64,000 nucleotides of DNA. Source: Bufo bufo (lineage: Eukaryota; Chordata; Amphibia; Anura; Bufonidae). Positions 55,685 to 64,000 of this stretch are shown here, piece after piece; position 1 is the stretch's first letter; every line of letters starts with the position of its first letter. The position numbers and the translations under genes were made by a program. The notes beneath the pieces are model-generated. The model saw only the letters and a list, made by a program, of their open reading frames with translations. It was not told the origin of the DNA and made no database searches. The stretch lies in the NCBI RefSeq assembly GCF_905171765.1, contig NC_053392.1, positions 107,158,321 to 107,222,320 on the forward strand, given 5' to 3'.

Positions 55685-56055
55685 CAAAGGGTGACTCATC
55701 CCTTTAAAACTGTCGTACAGTATTAAATGCTTTGAGAAGTCCAGATATACGACATCCATTGATTTGCCGCTGTCAAGTTTAGAGCTTACCTCCTCATAGA
55801 AACCCGATTAAATTTGTTTGACATGACCAATCCCTCATGATGCCATGCTGATATGGCGTTATTTGCTTATTTTCATTGAGGCACTCAAAGATAGCATCTC
55901 TTAGAAAACCTTCGAACAGTTTACCCACAACAGATGTTAAACTTACCTGCCTATAGTTTCTGGGCTCTGTTTTTGGACCCTTTTTGAATATTGGCACCAT
56001 ATTTCCTAAGTGCCAATCCTGAGGAACACTCCCTGTTAATATAGAGTCCAATCAG
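55685..56055 (-). pseudogene. CR1-like LINE reverse transcriptase fragment
   Basis: The minus frame 55794-56051 reads SVPQDWHLGNMVPIFKKG, RNYRQVSLTSVVGKLFE and QHGIMRDWSCQTNL, the conserved block before motif A of CR1/jockey-type RTs. It continues past a frame break near 55790 into SGKSMDVVYLDFSK (the catalytic Asp of motif A) near 55730. NYRQVSL carries Gln where NYRPVSL is usual. Both ends are truncated; it is not the missing part of 43205-45480 because the orientation and distance do not fit. Confidence 0.85.
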
Positions 56056-56148
56056 ACATTTTGGTGAATCTGACATTTACATTTTTTTCTGTTATGCTGT
56101 TCACCATAAATACTTTTATATAGTGTAATGAAATGACCACTTCTACTG

Positions 56149-56188
56149 TACCATAGACTGCCATGGTTTACCATGGCAGTCTATGGTA
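56149..56188. other. Perfect hairpin, 18-bp arms
   Basis: TACCATAGACTGCCATGG, a TTTA loop, then the exact reverse complement. It is not next to a gene; probably the tip of an old palindromic MITE. Confidence 0.85.
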
Positions 56189-56189
56189 A

Positions 56190-57868
56190 AATCAGTGCAT
56201 TCCTATTAGGTCCTGTCACATCCTTTAGAACCCTCCACCTAGCATAGCAACTGGATTGATCTCGCGATCTTGTTGCAGTGGAGCCATCAGTCACTGGAAT
56301 GCCGCTCTCCTGTAAATGACTGCTCAGATGCCATGGTTACAATTGGTCCTAATTGGAGTTGTCTATGTTGCCTGCTCAGCTCCTGGGTGGGCGCCATCTT
56401 TGAAGACCTGACATCTACCGTGTATGTATAGCAGATGTTGGGAAGGGTTAATATCAAATCCTAGAAAACCTCTTTTAGCTTTAAAGCTGCCTTTACACCT
56501 TGTCACCATGTTAGCTGAATACTCGTTTGACTGCCAGTTGTTTATCCCAACTCCTCAATAGACATGCATGCTCAGATTTGCCAAGTGGGCATATGTTCTC
56601 ATTAGGGTGAAGGGGAGTAAGAGGTGTCTGGCAGCAGTTTCTTTCCTTTGTGAATAAAAGGACCAGAGGTTGTAATTCAACTGCCCAATACATCTTTCCG
56701 CCATCATTACCTATTAGGGGCAGAGTTGTCACACAACCCCAACTCATAAGATCGTCCACGCGGGCCACTCTCTCCCAAACAGTTGGCTCAGACGACAGCT
56801 ACTCGTGGATCGATGAAATTTACTGTATGGTTCAAAAAAAATTGCTTTAGTTTTGGAAAAAAATATTAAACCATAGCTATCTGAGAGGTTCTATCTACTG
56901 TTCCGTATATAAATCAGAATATTATCACTGGCTTTGAAGTGCAGAAATGCATATTTCCATACATTACTACACTTCGAGCTTATTATACATCCACCGTATT
57001 TTATCACTTTAATTACAACACACATAGTGCATCCAATTGACCATTACATTCTAGTATCAGTGGGGCAAAACCCGTGCGCTACAGAGATAATAAATACTGC
57101 AAAAATAATAAGGCATAATAGGGCCCAGTGTCAGACAAGTGATGGTATGCTCAAAAACCGTTCACAATAAAATGAGAGGCACTTAGATATTATACGACGG
57201 TTTACACAGCCACTTAACCCGCTGAATAAAAAATAAAAAATTACATATTCCATAAGTTTTCCCTAATTAATCTGGTAAGGGATTATGCACCACAAATACT
57301 CATTCCCTACTTATTAAATATCACTGTTCATCCTCTACTCCATTTTGCCCGAGGACAGAAAGAAGAATTTAAATGTAAATTTTTGTGTTGAAATTGTATT
57401 CTTCTATGCATTACAACAATCTAATACTTTATTTTGACATGATCTACTTGAGGGCAAAATAGGTTCTGCATTTTAATTCAGAGCGGTTTTGTGTGAGGCG
57501 TAAGGGAGCTGAAGTCTGGCTGTGTTTTTGAGAGGTGTTATTATACTGGCCAGGAATTGCTAGCATTTATCACAAGTGCTCCAAGAACAAACCTGGTGCT
57601 TTCACTCAATATCTATTCCAAAGATACTAATGCAAATCGACTAAAACACCCTGCAGGTAGTATCTGGAGCCTGCTCCATGCCGCTCACTCGAGAGCCGCC
57701 AGGTACAAGAAATTGTCAGATGCCACTACCTTATATGATTAGAGGGGAACAAAGTTTTTTTTATTAGGATATTGTGCATTTTTTAAGTGTTTCAAAACTG
57801 TGGTTGCTTTGAGCTACTGTAATTGATCATTTAATCATTGATTTAATTGATCATCAGTGCAATGATAC
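56190..57868. other. No recognised feature
   Basis: AT-rich non-coding sequence. Frames of 60-85 codons have no motif. A weak TTAA-type remnant may lie near 56450-56480. Confidence 0.45.
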
Positions 57869-58214
57869 GACCTTATGCACATGACTGTATCAGTTTTGCG
57901 GTCAACGAATCGCGGGTCCATGTTGCATTTGCAGTTTTTGTGGACCCATTGACTTCAATAGGCCCGCGATCCACATTTTGCGAATTCTTATAGAACATGT
58001 TCTGTCTTTTTGTGGAAAGGACATAAGCATGCGGAAAGCATCCATATGTCCGTTCCGCAAAAAGATAGACAATGTCCACAAAATGCGGACCACGGACCCA
58101 TTTAAATTTCGAATGGGTCCCCAAATAAAAAGAGAATGCACTTGGACCACACCCGTATTTTGTGGATCGGCGATTTGTGGCCTGCAAAACGGATATGGTT
58201 GTGTGCATGAAGCC
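57869..58214. mobile_element. Harbinger MITE, decayed
   Basis: Left GACCTTATGCACATGAC, right (reversed) GGCTTCATGCACACAAC followed by TAA. The interior has GGACCCATTGACTTC and CGAATGGGTCC, as in the sub-terminal part of 14804-21413. The left TTA is lost. Confidence 0.75.
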
Positions 58215-58689
58215 TAAACTTACAGAGCCCACGTAGCTTTCTTGAGACTCCATTTTTCATTTGCGGCAAAATGTTTGATCAATTTAGCTCTTTTTAAACA
58301 TACCACTTTTGTCTAGACGTTAGTCTTTTTTTTTTACAACCACCCCCTATAAGATTTGTAACTTTTTAAAATGTCTCAGTTGATAAATCTGGCATAATCT
58401 TATTAACATAGTTAACCATGCCCATATTTCCACCCACTTTTCAAAAGAGGGGTTGTGAAATCACAAAAAAAAGTTACAAATTTTTATGCAAAATTGGCAT
58501 GCACCAAAATTTTGCACCTTTTTCCAAGAGAATTCTGGCACAGATGGAGTGATAATTCCCCATAGTTTTATTAGTTGACAGAAAAAATAGAATTTGGGAT
58601 GGCAATTTGTAGACCTGGAGGTTCTACAAATTGTTTTATTGTATATTGTATTTGTATTATGTATTTTTCTGTTTGCCTCTGGCTGAAGC
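58215..58689. other. No recognised feature
   Basis: Nothing assigned. Confidence 0.4.
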
Positions 58690-59078
58690 TTCCAGTGAGG
58701 AATGGATGGCAAAGGTTGGTAGGAACAGGGTTATTTACCCTTTTCCTCCCCTATTAGTAGGAGGGGCTACTCCCTTTTCCTGCAAGAGGGGAGTTCCTGT
58801 CTAGAGACAGAGAGTAGAGGAATCAACCTGCTAAGCTCCTGCTCCTGTTGTTAAATTCTCCAAAAATAACTACTTCAACTGTCCTCAAGTGAAGCCTTGA
58901 GATTGCAGACAGTAGAGTGAACGCTACATCAGCAACTACAGACATTGCTCTAAGGCGAGTGACTGCAGCCAAGCCACCCATCACCAAGTAACCACTAGCC
59001 CAGCCATCCAACCTGCCTCCAGATTCCTTGCTGGTTCCAGAAAAGAATTGCATTCAAGGAAATATGTCATCAAACTGT
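58690..59078 (+). repeat. LTR/leader-like segment
   Basis: CAGGGTTATTTACCCTTTTC, an inverted pair GGAGGGGCTACTCCC/CCTCCCC, and a leader rich in CTCCTGCTCCTG and CAAGCCACCCATCACC. Similar in style to 13735-14410 and 23340-24240; no termini are defined. Confidence 0.3.
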
Positions 59079-59079
59079 C

Positions 59080-59600
59080 CTAAAAAGTTTTATGGGTTTT
59101 GTTTTATGTCGTCCCCTATGTGGTAAAACTGACACCATTAGCTTCATTCTCCAGGTCAGTAAATTTACAACAATATCACATTTATATAGTTTTTCTTGTA
59201 TTTTAATACATAAAAAAATTCAAAACTTTAGAAAAACTTTATGTTTTCTTAGCATCCCCATATCTTATGACCATAACTTAGTTATGTCTACAGAGCTGTG
59301 TGAGGGCTTATTTTTTGCAAGACAATCTCTAGTTGTTTTTTATACCATTTTGAACTGTTTGACATTTTGATCACTTCTTATATAATTTTGGTGAGGTGAA
59401 GTGTGAAAAAAACGGTGATCCGGCATTGTAGATTTTTTTGCATTACAGTGTTCACCGTACAGGATAAATACATTTATATTTTAATAGTTTGGTTGTTTTG
59501 GATAATTGTGGTGCAAATTAACATTTTTTTTTTATTGTTCATTTATTTTTAATTTTTATTTATGAGGAAAGGAAGTGATTTGAATTTTATATTTTTATTT
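59080..59600. repeat. Repeat family B, second copy
   Basis: Shares CATTCTCC(A/G)G, TTATATAGTTT and CTAGTTGT/GACAAGTTGT-type segments with 4236-4460 and 3130-3180. Non-coding. Confidence 0.4.
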
Positions 59601-60947
59601 CCATTTTTTTTTATTGAGAATTGAACATCACAGTTTTATCACAATGTCATAAATTGCATTGTACATCGAGATGGAAATAGTACAACCCGAAGGCGTATAT
59701 AATATGACCTTACAATACAGTAGATTATACAGATGTAAGAAAACAATAACATATAAAGCAACCAAATTAGTGCTACACCATGCACAAAGGAAGGCACAAT
59801 TTTATTTTTTTTATGTTTTTTATGTTTATTAATATCACCACTGCAACTATGGAAATTCAATACATTCCCATGAGACCTATTGCTGTGGTAGCCTCAAGCC
59901 CTTCTAATGAACACTTTACCCAATCTTAGCATGGGGACCCATTGCATCTAAGCATTATATGTCTTTGACTGATGTTATGATGTTGAGCATGTTGATGGCT
60001 CATGTTGGGAAGGAAATAATGTAGGGTTATTCGCTCCCAAAGCAAAGTAAGCATACAGCCCATGTAGGGTTTGTGCCCCAAAACATAACCATACCTTTCA
60101 TTTTAAAATCCAGTCCTATCCTGAGAAATGCTTCTATTAATGTGTATGCAAATAAGGTATCGCTGATTAGTGTGCCATCTCTCCATATTAATTCCACCCA
60201 GCTCCTCCCCCTCTGTTTGATTGATAGTCCTCTGAGATTTCATGGAAGGTAGTGATGATGCCCATGCAGTGGAGAGCGGTTGCTCAGCTCTAATCCCCTG
60301 CTCTAAAGCTCAGGACTGACAGAACCATTGATAAAGGCTGTTAAAACATCTTAAATGCTACGTTCAATAGTAACCATGGCATCTAAGTGGTTTAGAGGAA
60401 GGGGACTCCCTCTGTCTCTCATTGGCACCCCGAGAATAAGATGCAGGGTTTCAATATCTTTGCATAGCAGCTTGGGGCCTAATGAAGGTCCCATGTGTGC
60501 CTTCAATGAATGCCTAGCAGGCTACAATTCTCTGGCACAGCTGGCCGATGTTTGTGAGCATAGCACTGACAGTGTAATACACGGTACTGCATAACCAGTA
60601 CAGAGTATTATATAAGCGATCAAAAGATCACCTGTTAAAGTCCCTTTATGGGACTAGTAAATAGTTAAAAAATTAGAAAAATGTTTTATTAAATAAAAAA
60701 TATACGTTTCTATTGAAAAAAGTTTTAAAAGAAAAAATTGCAAAAAGATCCCACAATACCCATACGGTGAATACCGTAAAAATTTCAGAATTTATTTTCT
60801 TTAAAAAAGTGTTCTTATCATGCAAAAGTAGTAAAATGTAAAAACAAAACTATAAGTATTTGGTATTGCTGTAATCGTACCAAAAGAATAACGTTGTAAT
60901 GTTATTTATGCCGGAAAATGAATGTCACAAAATTCATAATGTCACAA
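59601..60947. other. AT-rich, no gene
   Basis: 60655-60900 has the TAAAAAT-rich look and GGTGAATACCGTAAAAA of the 354-bp family A unit, so it is probably an old copy. Otherwise nothing. Confidence 0.35.
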
Positions 60948-61103
60948 TCACAAAGCTAGAGCACCGTAATCTCGCAATGTGCGAGCTAGCGCATGCGCAG
61001 TGTCGGCATAGTGTTCCTTCCCTGTGCTGGCATCAGCCTCAGGGAACGAACTGCGCATGCGCTAGCTCACGCATCGCCAGATTACGGCGCTCTAGCTTTG
61101 TGA
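60948..61103. repeat. Palindrome with about 53-bp arms and NRF1-like boxes
   Basis: TCACAAAGCTAGAGC at the left and its reverse at the right; each arm holds GCTAGCGCATGCGCAGT or its complement. The 48-bp loop includes GTGTTCCTTCCCTGTGC. The GCGCATGCGC box resembles the NRF1 consensus. It may be a MITE without clear flanking duplication. Confidence 0.85.
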
Positions 61104-61370
61104 CGTCGGGGAGCAAGGAGGAGATTCGGAGGATGCGGGGCGGTGCTGGGCTCCTTCATAGTGGGCGTGGCTGGGCTCAGAGTCAGAGAACGCTGGACTC
61201 ATCTCTGACAGGACTCATCTAAGCTTAATTTACATATCTATAAAATCTTTTTTTGACACAATAAAAGCACACAGAGCTAAGAGGACTGAATATTGCGGAT
61301 GTGCTAGCGGCCATCTTGCAGCCCATGTCCTCAGCTCTATGCCCAAATCCAGGTGACAGTTTCCCTTTAA

Positions 61371-61645
61371 AGGGGTTCTCTTGGGATTTTTTATACAGAT
61401 GATCTATTGTGTAGGCAAAGCCTGTCTCATTCAAGCTGCAATTCCAAGCACAGCCGCCATGCCTAGTAGGCACTGTGCTTGGTAAGCTGTGAGGAGCCTT
61501 GGCGCCCACCAGAGTCCCGGAAAGCTATGCAGCTTCCTCGAAACAACAGATAGGTGGGTTTAACAGGAGTCAGACCTCAGCAATCTCATGTTGATGACCT
61601 GTCCTGAGGATAGGCCATCAATATTCCAAATCCCAGAGAGCCCCT
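61371..61645. mobile_element. T2-like MITE, 275 bp
   Basis: Left TTAA then AGGGGTTCTCTTGGGATTTT; right AAATCCCAGAGAGCCCCT then TTAT (a mutated TTAA). Internal GATGACCTGTCCTGAGGATA is shared with 10693-11035 and 13198-13552. The TTAAAGGGG end fits the T2 terminus TTAAAGGRR described in Xenopus. Confidence 0.82.
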
Positions 61646-61741
61646 TTATTGTTACAGTTAAGTTCACATATGTATACAGCTTTCATTAAAACACGATACA
61701 GGATCTGTGGTACAAAAGGGACCAAAGACATGTCTGACTTA

Positions 61742-61978
61742 GGGCTCATGCACCCATTCAATTCAATGAGTCCTCAAAAAAAAACGGAAGTTACTCCATG
61801 TGCATTCCGTTCTGGAAAAAAATAGAATATGTCCTATTATTGCCCCATAACGGACAAGGATAGTACTGTTCTATTAAGGGACAAGCTGTTCCGTTCCACA
61901 AAATTACGAATTCACACAGACATTTTTGGATCCGTGTTTTGCCGACCGCAAAATACATACAGTCCTGTGCATGAGCCC
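61742..61978. mobile_element. Harbinger MITE, 237 bp
   Basis: GGGCTCATGCAC at both ends (reversed on the right), with TTA at 61739-61741 and 61979-61981. Interior TTCCGTT/AACGGA and GGATCCGT motifs. Clearly related to the ends of 14804-21413. Confidence 0.85.
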
Positions 61979-61981
61979 TTA

Positions 61982-63240
61982 TAATAAGGTTTGTTGGGCT
62001 TCTGTCACAGTGTTTTGATGGCAAGAATAGCCGTGCATGTATTACATGATCAGCCACGACCATGTAATAGTGCCATATAATATAAAATTAGTTGAAAACC
62101 TATAAATTTGTTTTACTTTCTATTGTTTCAATTATTACAAAATAATTGAAAGTGCTCATAAACAGCATTTATAGAATCTCCAAAGAACAGAGGCAGGGTC
62201 CAAATAATACTACATACTCCATTCCAGTATAAATGTTCCATACAATTTGCAGCTAAAAGTGCCATACAATACTAAATTCAGCACTATATAGTGTAAAAAT
62301 ATTAGTGTTTTATGCTGCACCATACAGTGACATAATAATAGAGTGATAACCTCACCAACATGTCTATATTACTGTGCCATACAGAATAGTACTGCCATAA
62401 TTGTGCCACACACAGCACTAAAGATCAATGCTATTGTGTATACAGTAAAAGTACCTGCCATGTAAGTGCCCATAATATTAGAACTATATCAAAAGACCCA
62501 TAATCAGCTTAGTATATATTTTCAGGAGAAAAATACATTAGTAAATCAGAAATTTCAGAAGAGCTGTTCACGACCCCTATTGTAATGAGCAACTAATTGT
62601 GCTGGTTAAATGTCCTGTCTTAACATGGGTTAATATGGAATGTTTTATGTCTTCATCAATATAGAAGTTTGGAATAATAATAACACCACAAGGCACTTTA
62701 GAAATATAGTATCACAGAGCGGCGGTATCACAAAAGATACAGTACACACGCGTTTCAGGCTATTTCTGAGAGATGCAGATATTGGGCGCTGACTGGGTAA
62801 GATAACTTCTCTATTTTTCATCTGCAACATTATATATGGTAGATGAGATATGAATGTTACTGAGATAAGCGTTTGGCATCTCTGCTCCCTGGTAACTATT
62901 TTATATTACATAAAAATGTCATGGTTTATCTGACTTTGCCCCGCTATGCACACAATAAAAACATTCAAGGAAAATCTGTATCCACGATGTAGCTTTATAT
63001 TATGTGCACAGGATTGATTAACCCAGATAAATAACAATTATAGTACAGCTGATAATTGAATAAAAACCACAAGTAAAAGTAGTCAAATGTGCAAGGGCTT
63101 TACTGGGAAACTCCACCATTGAAGACACTTGAGTTGATGTTATATTGCAAATTAATATTTTATAATATAATCACCCCTGCCCAGAGAACTGCCCTGCCCT
63201 GCTTCTCTATGTTCATACAGTACATGCTTTCATAATATAT
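61982..63240. other. No recognised feature
   Basis: 62220-62480 has a loose repetition of GTGCCATACA-type words. No frame with a motif. Nothing else supported. Confidence 0.45.
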
Positions 63241-63242
63241 GA

Positions 63243-64000
63243 CTAGGTTTGAGCGAACCTGAACTGTAAAGTTCGGGTTCGAACCGAACTTTAGATTTTT
63301 TGGACCCCGAACCCGAACATTTCAGTAAAAGTTTGGATTCGGTGTCAGCGATTTCTTAGCGCTTTTTGAAAGGCTGCAGAGCAGCCATCACCAAGCGTTT
63401 AAACTGTCTGACCTTAGAAGCCATCATAGCCATGCCTACTAATGGCGTGGCTGTGATTGGCCAGTGCAGCAATGTGACCCAGCCTCTATATAAGCTGGAG
63501 TCATGTAGTGCCGCACGTCACTCTGCTGTGCTTGGTGTAGGGATAGGATGCTGCTGTTGTGAGGTAGAGAATAGGACAGAATCTGAACTCAGCGATCTAC
63601 ATAGATATAGTTGTGTGGGTGCAGTGCACAATCTTTTTACCCTGCCCTGAACCCAGTGCCAGAGAAAATAACTTTTATCTGTCTGTTAGTTAAGTGGGCG
63701 TGGTGCCATTTTATGCAAGCTCAGTGCACCAGCACAGAATCTGTGCTTTGTGACATTCAAATCCAAGCTTGAAATACTGCAATAATAATACAGCTATAAT
63801 TTTCAGTTTAAAAAAAAAAAACTTTTTGGGCAAAATACACTATTTTACAGCCCTTGGCTGCATCTGCAGGTGTGAATTAAAGAGTTTATATACAGCTTTC
63901 ATATTCTGTTAGGTATAAAAAAAACACCTTTTTTTGCAAAATACTTAATATTGCAGCCCTTGCTGCATCTGCGATTGTTAAAAAACAAGTTTTAAAAATA
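63243..64000 (+). mobile_element. 5' part of a hAT-like element, running off the window
   Basis: The start region TTTGAGCGAACCTGAAC followed by AAAGTTCGGGTTCGAACC and GACCCCGAACCCGAACAT is a CG-rich, internally repeated end like that at 33090. A TATATAA box (63487-63493) is followed by a leader with CACTCTGCTGTGCTTGG. Two copies of CAGCCCTTG(G)CTGCATCTGC (63849 and 63954, about 105 bp apart) begin a tandem array. No coding region is reached before 64000. Confidence 0.5.
63487..63493 (+). promoter_or_regulatory. TATA box of the hAT-like leader
   Basis: TATATAA followed by GCTGGAGTCA and a T/C-rich start region. Position within the element's 5' end suggests a Pol II promoter; inferred from sequence only. 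Confidence 0.4.

Noticed and set aside
56511..56850. Small overlapping frames on both strands
   Set aside because: Length expected by chance, with no motif.
61225..61509. 94-codon minus frame as a gene
   Set aside because: It runs across the end of the T2-like MITE and has no recognisable domain.

Overview
The window looks like intergenic DNA from a large, repeat-rich vertebrate genome, most likely an anuran amphibian. This is an inference. It rests on the mixture of PIF/Harbinger, hAT, Tc1, TTAA-duplicating MITEs of Kolobok/piggyBac type, CR1-like and L1-like LINEs and Ty3/gypsy LTR elements, on spliceosomal introns inside transposon genes, and on the near absence of non-repeat sequence. 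I found no host protein-coding gene and no tRNA, rRNA or snRNA gene. Every recognisable protein segment belongs to a mobile element, and nearly all are broken.

0-14.8 kb: an inverted 5' part of an L1-like LINE (1-1660), repeat fragments, a 958-bp Harbinger MITE (3275-4232), and a 4.2-kb hAT element (5714-9952, 8-bp target duplication) that contains a TTAA-flanked element with 354-bp internal tandem repeats. A CR1 tail, a retroposed module with a 17-bp target duplication (11601-12483), MITE remnants and an LTR/UTR-like segment follow.

14.8-22.5 kb: a complete but inactivated autonomous PIF/Harbinger transposon (14804-21413). It has perfect terminal repeats and TTA duplications, a three-exon MADF/Myb-like gene on + and a two-exon DDE transposase gene on -, arranged tail to tail. 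A palindromic Harbinger MITE abuts it, sharing the TTA.

22.5-33 kb: a spliced-LTR/UTR-like stretch, a second hAT element (26204-28523) carrying a TG-rich minisatellite, and a hAT (BED-finger) element on -. The latter is split by an intron-like module that is itself split by a Tc1 element; an uninterrupted copy of the Tc1 target lies 12 kb away.

33-38 kb: a Ty3/gypsy-class LTR retrotransposon on - with the order gag, protease, integrase, reverse transcriptase, RNase H. Integrase before RT is the Gmr1-like arrangement, unusual for Ty3/gypsy. Catalytic residues of protease and RT are replaced.

38-64 kb: two solo LTRs of one family (one inside a CR1-like endonuclease gene), hAT ends with tandem arrays, further Tc1, Harbinger, TTAA and TA-flanked MITEs, a CR1 RT fragment, several minisatellites and hairpins, and the start of another hAT-like element running off the window end.

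The elements are layered by insertion, and the clean target duplications allow a relative order of events to be read from sequence alone.
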